Positions 25,554 through 35,079 of a stretch of DNA of 64,000 nt are shown piece by piece. Positions within the stretch are counted from its first letter, which is position 1. The number at the start of each line of letters is the position of its first letter. The stretch spans positions 1,204,001 to 1,268,000 of the forward strand of contig NZ_CP119409.1 in the NCBI RefSeq assembly GCF_029223885.1, read 5' to 3'. The DNA is from Pararhizobium gei (GTDB lineage Bacteria; Pseudomonadota; Alphaproteobacteria; Rhizobiales; Rhizobiaceae). Made by a program: the position numbers and the translations under genes. The notes beneath the pieces are model-generated. The model was not told the DNA's origin. It worked only from the letters and a program-made list of their open reading frames with translations, and ran no database searches.

Positions 25554-25571
25554 GATAGGAAATTCTTATCA
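25553..25571. promoter_or_regulatory. Candidate OxyR/LysR box
   Basis: TGATA-GGAAATTCT-TATCA is a 5-bp inverted repeat with a nine-base spacer (T-N11-A architecture). It begins at the first base of the oxyR start codon and is on the katA-facing side. Confidence 0.45.
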
Positions 25572-25749
25572 ACACCTGCAAGAAATACAATTGGAAATTA
25601 TCGACGTGGAATGGGACAACGGCTCAGTTAGAACCCTTCGGAGTTTCTTAGAAAATCCGGGACGTCACGGCCGGTTCATCAACCGTGGCTGAGCCAGGAT
25701 GTGTCGCTAAGACGTGTCTTCGGCTCCAGAACCATCACAGGAGGATTTC

Positions 25750-27243
25750 ATGTCAGATCGCCCGACATTGACAACAACGGCCGGCTCGCCGGTTCCCGAT
25801 AATCAGAATTCGCTGACCGCCGGTCCCCGGGGCGGAATCATGCTGCAGGATTATCAGCTGCTCGAGAAGCTTGCCCACCAGAACCGTGAGCGCATTCCGG
25901 AACGCGTCGTTCATGCCAAGGGCTGGGGCGCGTTCGGCACGCTGACCATCACTGGCGATATCTCGAAATACACCAAGGCCAAGTGTCTTCAGCCTAGCGC
26001 GTCGACGCCGATGCTCGCTCGCTTCTCCACCGTTGCCGGCGAGCAGGGTGCCGCGGACCACGAGCGCGACGTGCGCGGGTTTGCGCTGAAATTCTACACG
26101 GAAGAGGGTAATTGGGATCTCGTCGGCAACAATACGCCTGTTTTCTTCATCCGCGACCCCTACAAGTTCCCCGATTTCATCCATACCCAGAAGCGGCACC
26201 CGAAAACCAACCTGCGCTCGGCGACCGCCATGTGGGACTACTGGTCGCTGTCGCCCGAAAGCCTGCATCAGGTGACCATCCTGATGTCGGATCGCGGCCT
26301 GCCCGTCACCCCGATGAACATGAACGGCTACGGCTCGCACACCTATTCCTTCTGGAACGATGCCGGAGAGCGCTATTGGGTAAAGTTCCACTTCAAGACC
26401 CAGCAAGGCCACAAGCATTACACCAATGCCGAGGGCGAAGCCGTGATCGGCAAGACCCGCGAAGGCTATCAGGAAGCTCTGTACGGCACGATCGAGGAGG
26501 GTCAATTCCCGCGTTGGACCGTCCAGGTGCAGATCATGCCGGAACTGGATGCGGAAAAGACCTCCTATAACCCGTTCGATCTCACCAAGGTGTGGCCGCA
26601 TGGGGAATATCCGCCGATCGAGATCGGGGTGATGGAGCTGAACCGCAATCCCGAAAACTATTTTGCCGAAATCGAGAATGCCGCCTTCTCGCCGTCGAAT
26701 ATCGTGCCCGGCATCGCCTTTTCCCCCGACAAGGTTCTGCAGGCGCGCATCTTCTCCTATGCGGATGCCCATCGCCACCGTCTCGGCACCCATTACGAGC
26801 AACTTCCGGTGAACCAGCCGAAGTGCCCGGTGCACCATTACAACCGCGACGGAACCATGAATGCCTTTGGCCTGCGTAGCGGCAACCCAGACGCCTATTA
26901 CGAGCCCAATTCCGTTGCCGGCTCACCTTACGAGCAAAAGGCGGCGCAGGAACCGCCGCTTCGTATCGATGGCGATATGACGCGCTTCAACCATCGCGAC
27001 GGCAATGACGACTATGGTCAGGTCCGCGCTCTGTTCAACCTCTTTGATGAAGGACAGAAGGCCCGATTGTTCTCGAATATCGCGGCCGCGATGGGAGGCG
27101 TGCCAGGCGTGATCGTAGAGCGTCAGCTGACGCATTTCCGGCTTGTCCATCCGGACTACGAAAGCGGCGTTCGCAAGGCCCTTGACGAAACTCATGGCTA
27201 CAAGGTCGATACGATCAGCGCCACACCGGCTGCCGCTGAATAA
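25750..27243 (+). CDS. katA: Catalase (monofunctional, clade 3-like)
   Basis: 497 residues from the ATG at 25750 (AGGAGG eight bases upstream). It disproportionates hydrogen peroxide. The heme-site segment [12 protein letters not shown] carries the essential His, and [14 protein letters not shown] the proximal Tyr ligand. [25 protein letters not shown] and [15 protein letters not shown] are strongly conserved catalase segments. Small-subunit length. Divergent from oxyR, so peroxide induction is expected. Confidence 0.97.
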   Translation: MSDRPTLTTTAGSPVPDNQNSLTAGPRGGIMLQDYQLLEKLAHQNRERIPERVVHAKGWGAFGTLTITGDISKYTKAKCLQPSASTPMLARFSTVAGEQGAADHERDVRGFALKFYTEEGNWDLVGNNTPVFFIRDPYKFPDFIHTQKRHPKTNLRSATAMWDYWSLSPESLHQVTILMSDRGLPVTPMNMNGYGSHTYSFWNDAGERYWVKFHFKTQQGHKHYTNAEGEAVIGKTREGYQEALYGTIEEGQFPRWTVQVQIMPELDAEKTSYNPFDLTKVWPHGEYPPIEIGVMELNRNPENYFAEIENAAFSPSNIVPGIAFSPDKVLQARIFSYADAHRHRLGTHYEQLPVNQPKCPVHHYNRDGTMNAFGLRSGNPDAYYEPNSVAGSPYEQKAAQEPPLRIDGDMTRFNHRDGNDDYGQVRALFNLFDEGQKARLFSNIAAAMGGVPGVIVERQLTHFRLVHPDYESGVRKALDETHGYKVDTISATPAAAE

Positions 27244-27267
27244 CAGTCGCGTCACCAGCAGCGGAGC

Positions 27268-27287
27268 GCCGGGCATTATAGCCCGGC
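27268..27287 (+). terminator. Hairpin after katA
   Basis: Seven-base-pair stem GCCGGGC / GCCCGGC with loop ATTATA, 25 bases after the katA stop. No clear T-tract follows, so its termination strength is uncertain. Confidence 0.5.
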
Positions 27288-27476
27288 TGCTCTCGCAGAG
27301 GTGCGCTGCGGGTCAACAGGGCATTCAACCAAAAATGGCGATTTGCGCCATCTTTAATTGCTGACGATTTTTGGTATGCTGCGCCGCTGTCTCCGGAAGG
27401 GGCCGGTTTTACTGAAGACCTGTATTGCGTTGTTTTTTCTGCGGCCGTTTCGGCCGATATGTATATTGGGGAATAC

Positions 27477-27510
27477 AAAAGGCCGTGCTCGGGGTGATGC
27501 ACGGCCTTTT
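27477..27510. terminator. Bidirectional terminator
   Basis: AAAAGGCCGTG and CACGGCCTTTT form a stem around a 12-base loop with A-tract on one side and T-tract on the other. It can serve both the katA and the LysR transcripts, which converge here. Confidence 0.85.
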
Positions 27511-27557
27511 GCCGTTCATGGCACAGACCGTCCCAGCCGCCGCCTTCCGGCAAGCGG

Positions 27558-28508
27558 TCACCAACCCGGCAGCATGTGGCTTTGGCGCAGGCGCGGATAA
27601 CGCGGAAAGTTCTTCATGTCGCCATCCAGATCATCGGTGGCAGCGGTCGGCGTGATATTGTCGAGGCAAGCGGTGATATGATTGGTGATCGCGTTGGAAA
27701 GCGACGGCGAAAGGCCAGGCCGCTTCATGATGCCGATCTGCACGGGCGCAAGCGCCGGAAAACCATCCGCCTGCGTCAGGACTTTCATGCCCGTCCGAAG
27801 CGCCGATTCCGGCAGCACGGAGACCGCCATGCCGGCAAGAACCGCGGCAGCGACGACCGTCGAAGACCAACTGGTGAACAGGATATTGTATTCCTTGCCC
27901 GTCGCGTCGAGCGCTGCACAGGCCGCCTGCCGCCATTGACAGTCGCGTTTGCCGACGGCAAGCGGCACCGGCGCGTTTTCAGGCAAGGGATGGTTGATCG
28001 AGCTTACCCAGCAAAGCGGCTCCGTGCGCACGACATCGGAAGCGCGGGCGCGCGGATTGTGTGTCACGAGCGCAATATCGAGGTCGCCCTTTGCCATCTT
28101 TTCGGCAAGATCCACAGATGGTTCGCAGATGATGTAGAGCTCGACATTGGGGTGGGTCTTGGCGAAACGGACGATGATCTCCGGCATGTAGCGGTCGGCA
28201 TAGTCGTCGGGCGTGCCGATGCGCAGCGTCCCTTCCAGCCGATTGTCATCGAAAGACGCGATCGCCTCGTTGTTCAGCCGGATCATCCGCCGGGCGAAGT
28301 TCAAAAGCCGGTCGCCTTCGGATGTTAGGCGGTTGCCCCTGCCGTCCTTGGCGAAAAGCTGCTTGCCGATGCGCTCTTCGAGCCTGCGCATCTGCATCGA
28401 AACGGCCGACTGCGTCTTGAAGACGCGATCCGCCGCCTTGGTAAAGCTGCCGGTATCGGCAATGGCGACGAAGGTCTGAAGCTGGTCGATATCGAGCGGT
28501 GCGGACAT
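27558..28508 (-). CDS. LysR-family transcriptional regulator
   Basis: 316 residues. The N-terminal HTH is DIDQLQTFVAIADTGSFTKAA with TQSAVSMQMRRLEERIGKQLF. The C-terminal effector domain includes TPDDYADRYMPEIIVRFAKTHPN. No neighbouring target operon is obvious; the divergent neighbour is the small DUF1127 gene 225 bases away. The effector is unknown. Confidence 0.9.
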   Translation of the reverse strand: MSAPLDIDQLQTFVAIADTGSFTKAADRVFKTQSAVSMQMRRLEERIGKQLFAKDGRGNRLTSEGDRLLNFARRMIRLNNEAIASFDDNRLEGTLRIGTPDDYADRYMPEIIVRFAKTHPNVELYIICEPSVDLAEKMAKGDLDIALVTHNPRARASDVVRTEPLCWVSSINHPLPENAPVPLAVGKRDCQWRQAACAALDATGKEYNILFTSWSSTVVAAAVLAGMAVSVLPESALRTGMKVLTQADGFPALAPVQIGIMKRPGLSPSLSNAITNHITACLDNITPTAATDDLDGDMKNFPRYPRLRQSHMLPGW

Positions 28509-28733
28509 GGCGGGAGCCCCAAAGACTACTCATAAAATTGTTTGATGAATATCATTAGAAACATTCGTTGGACTGATCAATAAGGATTTGCGATTTTGAT
28601 CGTGCAAATCGCATCGGTCGCCGTTTGGTCGAAAACCATCCAGTGTCCGGTTTTTCAACAGTTTCGGTTCTTCACCCGCGCAGATCGTTCTGCGGGGAAG
28701 AGCCGCTTCGTGCCCGCAAAAAGGAGCAATGAC

Positions 28734-29027
28734 ATGCGCACGGCCGATACCACCCTCGATCTCACTCTGGCAGGGACGCTTGCCGCGGCACCCCGACAGA
28801 CGGCGTTGATCGGCGTGCTGACATCGGTGTGGCACGCCTTGCGAAACCGCCGCGCCATCGGCAGGCTGGAGGATCTCGACGACCGCCAACTGCTCGACTT
28901 GGGATTGTGCCGCGATGAGCTTCGCGAGGCTCTGGACCTGTCCCTGTTCGGCGAACCCGGCCGGCAACTCATGCAGGCCTCGCGCAACCGCGCCAACAGC
29001 TATTACAGGAGCGCCCGCCGCGACTGA
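28734..29027 (+). CDS. DUF1127-domain small protein
   Basis: 97 residues from the ATG at 28734, preceded by AAGGAG. The segment NRRAIGRLEDLDDRQLLDLGLCRDELREAL is the DUF1127 motif, an arginine-rich amphipathic helix pair. In Agrobacterium and Rhodobacter small DUF1127 proteins act in RNA turnover and phosphate or stress adaptation. That knowledge comes from shorter homologues, so the role here is inferred. Its own terminator follows at 29182. Confidence 0.85.
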   Translation: MRTADTTLDLTLAGTLAAAPRQTALIGVLTSVWHALRNRRAIGRLEDLDDRQLLDLGLCRDELREALDLSLFGEPGRQLMQASRNRANSYYRSARRD

Positions 29028-29181
29028 TCCCGTTCCGTCAGCCTGCCTTCACGGCGATGGCTGGCCATCACAATCTGTTGCGCGCCCCGTACGTCGAAAG
29101 ACGTTTCGCGCAACAGGACGCGCAGCCGCCTCTGCGCGTCACTTTTCCCCGCAGGGTTACAGCCAATATGCCCTGCTGCTT

Positions 29182-29222
29182 GCCCGGTGCATGGTCCACA
29201 AGGACCGGCGCCGGGCTTTTTT
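29182..29222 (+). terminator. Rho-independent terminator of the DUF1127 gene
   Basis: GCCCGGTGC and GGCGCCGGGC form a GC-rich stem around a short internal hairpin (GGTCC/GGACC), followed by six T residues. Confidence 0.85.
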
Positions 29223-29347
29223 AATTAGCGCTTCCAACCGGAAAGGTGCGGGTTTTGTTGCCATGTGTCGGCCTGTCGGCCGCCTTCTTCCGATCTGCGA
29301 TGATAGGTGTTGTTGAAACGCGCGGGCATTCCGCTACGATTCGACCC

Positions 29348-29426
29348 GTGTGTCGGTTGCGGAATGGTAACGTCACGTCACAACGTGGGGGGTAACCCTT
29401 GCGGGTTCAAATCCCGCCCGACGCAC
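29348..29426 (+). ncRNA. tRNA-like sequence with non-canonical anticodon arm (pseudo-tRNA or tRNA-like RNA)
   Basis: The 3' half is a perfect tRNA T arm: stem GCGGG/CCCGC with loop TTCAAAT (29401-29417). The acceptor strands GTGTCGG (29350-29356) and CCGACGC (29418-29424) pair over seven positions, extendable to nine. A D-arm-like GCGGAATGGTAACGT follows the 5' acceptor strand, similar to the three-base-pair D stems of class II (Leu/Ser) tRNAs. Between them CACGT-CACA-ACGTG gives a hairpin with a four-base loop (or four pairs with six bases) instead of a seven-base anticodon loop. GGGG-TAA-CCC may be a variable arm. CCA is not encoded. It could be a decayed tRNA-Leu/Ser or a non-decoding RNA. 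Confidence 0.45.
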
Positions 29427-29597
29427 ACTCTTTCGATTCGGAAAGAGGGTTCGGACGTATTCCTCCAAATACACTCGCGACGCACAGCTTCGGCAAAACT
29501 CTTCGTAACCTATAAAGAGCGCTCTTCGGGGCAGCCACTGGTCTACCCAGACCCAACACTTCCGAGCCGCGTCAGCGGCGCAGATCTGCCCTTTGCA

Positions 29598-30428
29598 TCA
29601 TCCACCCGTATTCTTCCGATAGGTCTCGAACAGCCCGTCAATACTCTTCTGATATTCCTTCTGCGCCTCGATGCCACTGTCAAACATCCTGCTGAACATG
29701 TCGGCAAAGGGGGCCATGGGATTGCTATCCGCCGGTTTCTTTTCGGGCTCCGCGGGTTTTGGCGCGCCTTTCATCATGTCCTGAAAGGCCTTGATGAAGG
29801 GATTGGCCGCGAACATGTCCGGCGCGGGCGCCTGCTTCTCCATCGGTTTTCCAGCGTTGAAAAAGCCCTGCATGGCCTGGGTGAAGGGATTGTCGAACGG
29901 ATTGGCGGCGGGTTCCGGCTTTTTGGCGAAGCCGGAGGCTTCCAGCCACGGTTTCATCATCGCTTCCATCGGCGTGCCGGCAAAGGGATTGGGGGTCCCG
30001 CCAAGCTGCCCGGACGCCTGCTTGAACAGGCCGCCCATGATGGCCGTGGCGATCACCGGCAGCATCTGCTTGTAGATTTCCTGACCGACGCCCGTCATCT
30101 GCGCCGCCTGACCGGAAATCGCCTGCAGCATGTCCTTGGAGCCGAACAGTTGACTGAGAATGGCGTTGCCGTCGGCCAGTCCCTTTGGTGTGAAAGCCTT
30201 GCCAAGGTCCTCGAAATATTGCGCATAATTGCCGCTCGACATGGCCGAGAGCATGGCGCTGAAATCATAGGGATTGGTGGTGTTTCGCTTGAGCGCGGTG
30301 GAAAAGGCCGGCATCAGGGCGGCCGTGGCCTGCGTCATCTGTTCCTGCGCAAGGCCGAACTGCTTGGCCATGACCTCCATGGCGTCGCCGTTCTGCGCCT
30401 TCATCATCATGTCAAAAAGCGGGATCAT
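29598..30428 (-). CDS. DUF937-domain protein
   Basis: 276 residues from MIPLFDMMM at 30428. The N-terminal part (MMKAQNGDAMEVMAKQFGL, QATAALMPAFSTALKRNT) is the DUF937 pattern found in YidB-like proteins. The C-terminal half is low-complexity, rich in Pro, Ala, Phe and Met, with repeated FDNPFTQAMQGFF, FAANPFIKAFQDMM and PMAPFADMFSRMF units. No catalytic motif. Cytoplasmic, function unknown; single gene. Confidence 0.85.
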   Translation of the reverse strand: MIPLFDMMMKAQNGDAMEVMAKQFGLAQEQMTQATAALMPAFSTALKRNTTNPYDFSAMLSAMSSGNYAQYFEDLGKAFTPKGLADGNAILSQLFGSKDMLQAISGQAAQMTGVGQEIYKQMLPVIATAIMGGLFKQASGQLGGTPNPFAGTPMEAMMKPWLEASGFAKKPEPAANPFDNPFTQAMQGFFNAGKPMEKQAPAPDMFAANPFIKAFQDMMKGAPKPAEPEKKPADSNPMAPFADMFSRMFDSGIEAQKEYQKSIDGLFETYRKNTGG

Positions 30429-30512
30429 ATCCAGTCCTCTCCTGCAGGCAAAACGACGCATGTCGTTGCACTATAACGGGAAAAAATCGGCTGGAAACCG
30501 CTATTTACAAGC

Positions 30513-31886
30513 TCAATACTGGTAGTCGGCAAACACCGGATCGACGGTGCCGTTCCAGCGACCATTGTAGAGCGACAGCAGGTCGTCTGCCAGGGTCGCC
30601 TTCTTGGCGAGGACCTCATCCAGCGGCGCGAGGAAAATGCTCTCATCGACCTCGTCGCCGTTCAGGCGATTGCGGTTTTTCAGTCCGAGGCGGGAGATCG
30701 ACAGGACCTCCCTGGCAATATCGAACAGCGGCAGGCCGCGATGCGTGGCGCGTAGGCCGGCAGCGGGAACAGCGTCGCGCATGGCGAGCGTTTCCGCGTA
30801 GGTCCAGTCCCGGGTGAGGTCTTCTGCAGCAGCGAGCGCCGCATCGTCATAGAGCAAGCCGACCCAGAAGGCGGGCAGGGCGCAGATGCGCCGCCAAGGA
30901 CCACCATCGGCGCCGCGCATTTCGAGAAAGCGTTTCAGCCTGACATCGGGAAACAGCGTCGACAGATGGTTCGTCCAGTCGCCCATATTGGGTTCCCAGT
31001 CGGCGATCTCGCCCTTCAGTGCGCCGTCCATGAACTGGCGGAAGGTGACATGGGTACAGTCGTGGTATTTGCCGTCGCGCACGACGAAGTACATCGGCAC
31101 GTCAAGCGCCCAGGTGACATAGTCCTCGAAGCCGAAATCGGCATTGAAGACGGCAGGTAACACGCCGGCGCGCCGGTTGTCGGTATCGCGCCAGATATCG
31201 CCGCGCCAGGAGAGCAGGCCGTTCGGCTTGCCGTCAGTAAAGGGCGAGCTTGCAAACAGCGCCGTCGACAGCGGCTGAAGCTTGAGCGACACCTGCATCT
31301 TGCGGCGCATGTCTTCTTCGGAGGAAAAATCGAGATTCACCTGGATCGTGCAGGTGCGGTACATCATGTCGAGGCCCTGGGTGCCCACCTTTGGCATGTA
31401 ACGGCTCATGATGTCGTAGCGCGATTTTGGCATACGTGGCGTCTCGGCCAGCGTCCATTTGGGGCTGCCGCCGATGCCGAGGAAGCGGATGCCGAGCGGT
31501 TCGGCGATCTCGCGCAGATCGGCCAGATGCCGGTTGGATTCCTTACAGGTCTGGTGCAGATTTTCGAGCGGCGCGCCGGAGAGTTCGAACTGTCCGCCCG
31601 GCTCCAGCGAGATCGCACCCTGTCCGGAATGTTCCGCAAGACCGATGATGTTGCCGGCGTCGATGATCGGCTCCCAACCGCTTTTCTGCGCCATGCCGTT
31701 CAGAAGGGCCGAGATGCTGGCCTCGCCGGAATAGGGAACGGGGCTATTGTCGGCCCTGAAGAAGGCGAACTTCTCGTGCTCCGTCCCGATGCGGAACTTC
31801 TCCTTCGGCTTGTTCCCTTCTGCCAGATAGTCGCTCAGATCTGAAAGCGAGGTAACCGGCGTCTGGTCGGTGGTGTCTCTGGCCAT
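30513..31886 (-). CDS. gshA: Glutamate-cysteine ligase, plant/alphaproteobacterial type
   Basis: 457 residues from MARDTTDQ at 31886. It makes gamma-glutamylcysteine, the first step of glutathione synthesis. The family signature EHEKFAFF near residue 40, the SLEPGGQFELSGAP segment and MYRTCTIQVNLDFSSEEDM match the GCS2-related plant-type enzyme. Length is as in Agrobacterium homologues. It is downstream of rsmE on the same strand (105-base gap), probably one transcript. Confidence 0.95.
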   Translation of the reverse strand: MARDTTDQTPVTSLSDLSDYLAEGNKPKEKFRIGTEHEKFAFFRADNSPVPYSGEASISALLNGMAQKSGWEPIIDAGNIIGLAEHSGQGAISLEPGGQFELSGAPLENLHQTCKESNRHLADLREIAEPLGIRFLGIGGSPKWTLAETPRMPKSRYDIMSRYMPKVGTQGLDMMYRTCTIQVNLDFSSEEDMRRKMQVSLKLQPLSTALFASSPFTDGKPNGLLSWRGDIWRDTDNRRAGVLPAVFNADFGFEDYVTWALDVPMYFVVRDGKYHDCTHVTFRQFMDGALKGEIADWEPNMGDWTNHLSTLFPDVRLKRFLEMRGADGGPWRRICALPAFWVGLLYDDAALAAAEDLTRDWTYAETLAMRDAVPAAGLRATHRGLPLFDIAREVLSISRLGLKNRNRLNGDEVDESIFLAPLDEVLAKKATLADDLLSLYNGRWNGTVDPVFADYQY

Positions 31887-31991
31887 GATCGACTTCTTTT
31901 GAACGGGCGCAACCTGCCGGACGGCAGATATCAGGGAGGGTGATTGAACCGGTTTCACGCGTGGTGCAAGTGAAATTCTTTCAAGGCCGGT

Positions 31992-32771
31992 TCAATTTTT
32001 CAAGACCTGTCCAGCGTCCGGAAAAACGCCGGCATAGCCCCAATCGCCGATTGTTGCCTGGATTATTGCCATGGCTGCGACGGCGGCCGTGTCGGCCCTT
32101 AAAATCCGAGGGCCGAGCGGAATGGCCGTAACGAAATCAAGGCCGCGCAGCAGGCTGCGCTCGGCATCGGAAAAGCCGCCTTCCGGGCCAACCAGAAGCG
32201 CCAGTCTGCGCTCCTTTATCGTTGCGAGAACCGGCAGCGGATTCTGCCCCGCATCGCCCTCGTCGCAGAATATAAGCCGCCTGTCCTTTGGCCATTCCTC
32301 AAGCACCTCGGCGAGCTTCTTCGGTTCCCCGACCGTCGGTATTCCCAGCACGCCGCATTGCTCCGCCGCCTCGATGACATTGGCGCGAACCCGTTCCAAA
32401 CTGGTAATCCTGCCCTGCACATGCTGGGTCATGACCGGCTGCAGAAGTCCCGCGCCCATTTCGACGGCCTTTTGCAGGAGGTAGTCGAGGCGCCCGACCT
32501 TCAGCGGCGCAAAGAGATAATGCAGGTCGCAGGGGGCCGGCTGCGGCCGCGTCTGCTCGGTTGCCGTCAGCAGCAGCCGTTTCTTGGACGGAAAGGAAAG
32601 CTCCGCCCGCCATTCGCCGTCCCGGCCGTTGAAGACGAGAACCGCATCGCCGGCTTCGAAGCGCAGGACATTGACCAGATAATTGAATTGCTCCCTGTCC
32701 GCCTCATAAGCCGTGCCGGCGGCGATCGGCGTGTCTATAAAGAGCCGCTGCATGCGGAAATTTGCGCGCAT
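31992..32771 (-). CDS. rsmE: 16S rRNA (uracil1498-N3)-methyltransferase
   Basis: 259 residues from [11 protein letters not shown] at 32771. It methylates U1498 of 16S rRNA. The N-terminal PUA-like domain (RLFIDTPIA..., [17 protein letters not shown]) precedes the SPOUT domain with the knot motifs [13 protein letters not shown] and [16 protein letters not shown]. The segment [18 protein letters not shown] is typical. It starts 10 bases after the end of the phosphate transporter gene. Confidence 0.95.
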   Translation of the reverse strand: MRANFRMQRLFIDTPIAAGTAYEADREQFNYLVNVLRFEAGDAVLVFNGRDGEWRAELSFPSKKRLLLTATEQTRPQPAPCDLHYLFAPLKVGRLDYLLQKAVEMGAGLLQPVMTQHVQGRITSLERVRANVIEAAEQCGVLGIPTVGEPKKLAEVLEEWPKDRRLIFCDEGDAGQNPLPVLATIKERRLALLVGPEGGFSDAERSLLRGLDFVTAIPLGPRILRADTAAVAAMAIIQATIGDWGYAGVFPDAGQVLKN

Positions 32772-32781
32772 GTCTGTTTCC

Positions 32782-34317
32782 TCAGATAAAGATGGCAGCA
32801 AGGATCGTGTAGATCACGGCCGAAAGTGCTGCCGAAATCGGAACGGTCACCACCCAGGCGCCGATAATGGTCATGAAGTGAGAGCGCCGCACAAGCTGTC
32901 GCCGTTGCGCCTCTTCAGGGCTATGTTCGGCTCGCCGCTCGAAATCCGTCTGTCCCGTGCGGCGGCGCACATAGTCGAGACGGCGCTTGGAGTTTCGGGT
33001 GTACCATTCCCGAAAAAAGCCGATGCCGAACACTGCACCAACGGCTGTATGGGTTGTCGAAACGGGCAAGCCGAGCGTCGTCGCAAGGATCACGGTAACG
33101 GCCGTCGCCAGCGCCACGCAAAAGGCGCGCACCGGATTGAGCTTCGTAATCTCCTCGCCGACCACATGAATAAGCTTCGGGCCGAACAGCAAAAGCCCGC
33201 AGGAAATGCCGAAGGCGCCGATCAGCATGACCCAGAGCGGTATTTCTGCGGTTGCAGCAGGTGAAGAAAAGCCGCCGATATTGGCAACGATGGCTGAAAG
33301 CGGACCGACGGCGTTCGAGACGTCGTTGGCGCCATGGGCAAAGGAAAGCAGGGCCGCCGACAGGATAAGCGGGACCTGGAAAAAGATGCGCAACGACTGG
33401 CTGCGATTGTCGAGGCCCTGCGCCTGCCGCCGGATCCAGGGCCGGGCGATCATCACTGTCAGGGCTCCGACCACAAGACCGATCGAAAGGCCTGTGCCGA
33501 GACCGATGGTCACGACCTTTTCAAGCCCGACCAGGGCGAAATAGCAGCCGAAGGAGCCGAGCATCACAGCGATGAGAAGGGGGGTCCAGAACACGGCCGC
33601 GTCGATCCTGTCGTCGCGGTAGATAATGAACGTCTTGATGAAGGCCAGAAGCAGTGCCGCTATGCCTCCACCGAGAAGCGGCGAGATCATCCAGCTTGCG
33701 GTAATGCCTGCGAGCGACAGCCAGTGCACCGCCGACAAGCCTGCCGCCGTCACCCCCGCGCCGAGAATTCCGCCAATGACCGAATGCGTGGTCGATATCG
33801 GCGCCCCGGACCACGTGGCGATGTTGATCCACGCTGCGGCAGACACCAGGGCGGCCATCATCACCCAGACGAAATGCTCGCGCGACGGGATCTGCGCGAT
33901 ATCGATGATGCCGCCCTCGATCGTCGCCACGACCCGCCCGCCGGCAAAGACCGCTCCGACGATTTCGAAGATCGCCGCGATCACCAGCGCCGTCGTCATG
34001 GTGATTGCTTTTGATCCGACCGCCGCGCCGACATTGTTGGTAACATCGTTCGCGCCGATGTTCATCGCCATATATCCGGCGATGACAGCAGCAGCGATGA
34101 TGATGAGATAGCCCGGCTGATCCGCGACATAGGCCGCGGCGAAGCTCATCGTGATGACCAGAAAGACAAAGCCAAGACCGATGCCCACCCATGGCTTCAA
34201 AACCTGGTGCGTCGCTTTTTCCGTCAGCGTGATCTTTTCGAGATATTTATCGAGCGTCGGTTTTTCGAGATGAGGACGCGGTTTGCGATCCGGCCCTTTT
34301 TCCAGTTCCCGCGTCAT
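32782..34317 (-). CDS. pit: Inorganic phosphate transporter, PiT family
   Basis: 511 residues. The duplicated PiT signature is present twice: [20 protein letters not shown] and [17 protein letters not shown]. Two SGAPISTTH / GLPVSTTHT repeats and about 10-12 hydrophobic helices are visible, with a central hydrophilic stretch ([16 protein letters not shown]). It is a low-affinity cation-coupled phosphate importer of the inner membrane. It lies just downstream of the NUDIX gene (18-base gap) and upstream of rsmE-gshA. Confidence 0.94.
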   Translation of the reverse strand: MTRELEKGPDRKPRPHLEKPTLDKYLEKITLTEKATHQVLKPWVGIGLGFVFLVITMSFAAAYVADQPGYLIIIAAAVIAGYMAMNIGANDVTNNVGAAVGSKAITMTTALVIAAIFEIVGAVFAGGRVVATIEGGIIDIAQIPSREHFVWVMMAALVSAAAWINIATWSGAPISTTHSVIGGILGAGVTAAGLSAVHWLSLAGITASWMISPLLGGGIAALLLAFIKTFIIYRDDRIDAAVFWTPLLIAVMLGSFGCYFALVGLEKVVTIGLGTGLSIGLVVGALTVMIARPWIRRQAQGLDNRSQSLRIFFQVPLILSAALLSFAHGANDVSNAVGPLSAIVANIGGFSSPAATAEIPLWVMLIGAFGISCGLLLFGPKLIHVVGEEITKLNPVRAFCVALATAVTVILATTLGLPVSTTHTAVGAVFGIGFFREWYTRNSKRRLDYVRRRTGQTDFERRAEHSPEEAQRRQLVRRSHFMTIIGAWVVTVPISAALSAVIYTILAAIFI

Positions 34318-34335
34318 GCCACCCCACGATGCACG

Positions 34336-34842
34336 CTAGCTTGCTGCGCTGCGCGAAGGCTGGTTCATGGTGCCAAGCAGCCGTTGCTCATATGACAGGA
34401 TCAGTGTCTTCAGCGCCGGCTCGGCAACGCGCTTGGCGGCCTCGCCAAAACTCACCCATTCCAGCTTGCGGCTGCCCTTCTCTGGAAAGTTCTTGAGCAT
34501 GTCAAGAACCACGACAGGATAGACCTGAACCATGCACTCCACCTTAAGGCCGTTGTTCAGGCCCTTGTCGTACATGTAAAAGCCAATTTTTTCATCACTT
34601 GCATGGCCCTTGACGCCGGCCTCCTCATAAGCCTCCCGGGCGGCGGCCTCGTGGCAAAGCTTGCCCTCCATCGGCCAGCCCTTGGGAATGACCCATCGGC
34701 CCGTATCGCGGCTGGTAATCAGCAGCATTTCCGGCATCGCGCTCTTTTTCTTGAACCGATAGCACAGCGCGCCACACTGCATTCGCACCGGCCGGCGGAA
34801 CATAAGGCGGACATCTGCGGCAATACGATTCAATATATTCAA
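34336..34842 (-). CDS. NUDIX hydrolase
   Basis: 168 residues if started at the TTG at 34842 (AAAGGA upstream); the frame is open to an ATG at 34926, which would add 28 residues. The Nudix region is GWPMEGKLCHEAAAREAYEEAG: the REAYEEAG core is intact, but the first glutamate of the box (eight residues before the Arg) is a lysine. WVIPKGWP and RKLEWVSFGEA flank it as in diphosphoinositol-polyphosphate-phosphohydrolase-like members. Substrate unknown. The pit gene follows closely. Confidence 0.85.
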   Translation of the reverse strand: MNILNRIAADVRLMFRRPVRMQCGALCYRFKKKSAMPEMLLITSRDTGRWVIPKGWPMEGKLCHEAAAREAYEEAGVKGHASDEKIGFYMYDKGLNNGLKVECMVQVYPVVVLDMLKNFPEKGSRKLEWVSFGEAAKRVAEPALKTLILSYEQRLLGTMNQPSRSAAS

Positions 34843-35079
34843 CGTCCGGGCATCCTTTAAGAAAGTGAGAGAATCGATAATCTGCAATAGTGTTATCTTC
34901 GCCTGCTTGCGGCAGGCTGTAAACACACAGTTCGATACAGCCTATATAGGTCTTGCCACGTCATCCTGTAGGGGAGGCAAGGCGGAATATGTTCAATTTA
35001 AAGAGATTGCCTGCTTGAAAGGGGCCTTTTGCGTCTTTTTCGATTGTGTTTACGCCATGCGCGCGGCTGCCGCAGATTT

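Larger units (their letters stand above)
27244..27557. other. Intergenic region between katA and a LysR gene
   Basis: 314 bases between convergent genes. It contains a hairpin GCCGGGC-ATTATA-GCCCGGC at 27268-27287 and a strong bidirectional terminator at 27477-27510. No gene is supported in the rest. Confidence 0.7.
29028..29597. other. 570-base region without protein gene
   Basis: It contains the terminator of the DUF1127 gene (29182-29222), a tRNA-like sequence (29348-29426) and, directly after it, a hairpin CTCTTTC-GATTCG-GAAAGAG (29428-29447). A long open frame through here on the + strand is antisense to the DUF937 gene and is not supported. Confidence 0.65.

Noticed and set aside
27358..27600. 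80-codon frame between katA and the LysR gene
   Set aside because: It crosses a bidirectional terminator and overlaps the LysR gene antisense.
29348..29426. Two-piece (permuted) tmRNA or tRNA-Sec
   Set aside because: Both acceptor strands are in normal linear order, there is no tag-peptide frame, and neither the arm lengths nor the anticodon of tRNA-Sec are present.
29307..30476. 389-codon frame on the + strand including the tRNA-like sequence
   Set aside because: It is antisense to the DUF937 gene (start, helical pattern and family match on the minus strand) and has no motif.
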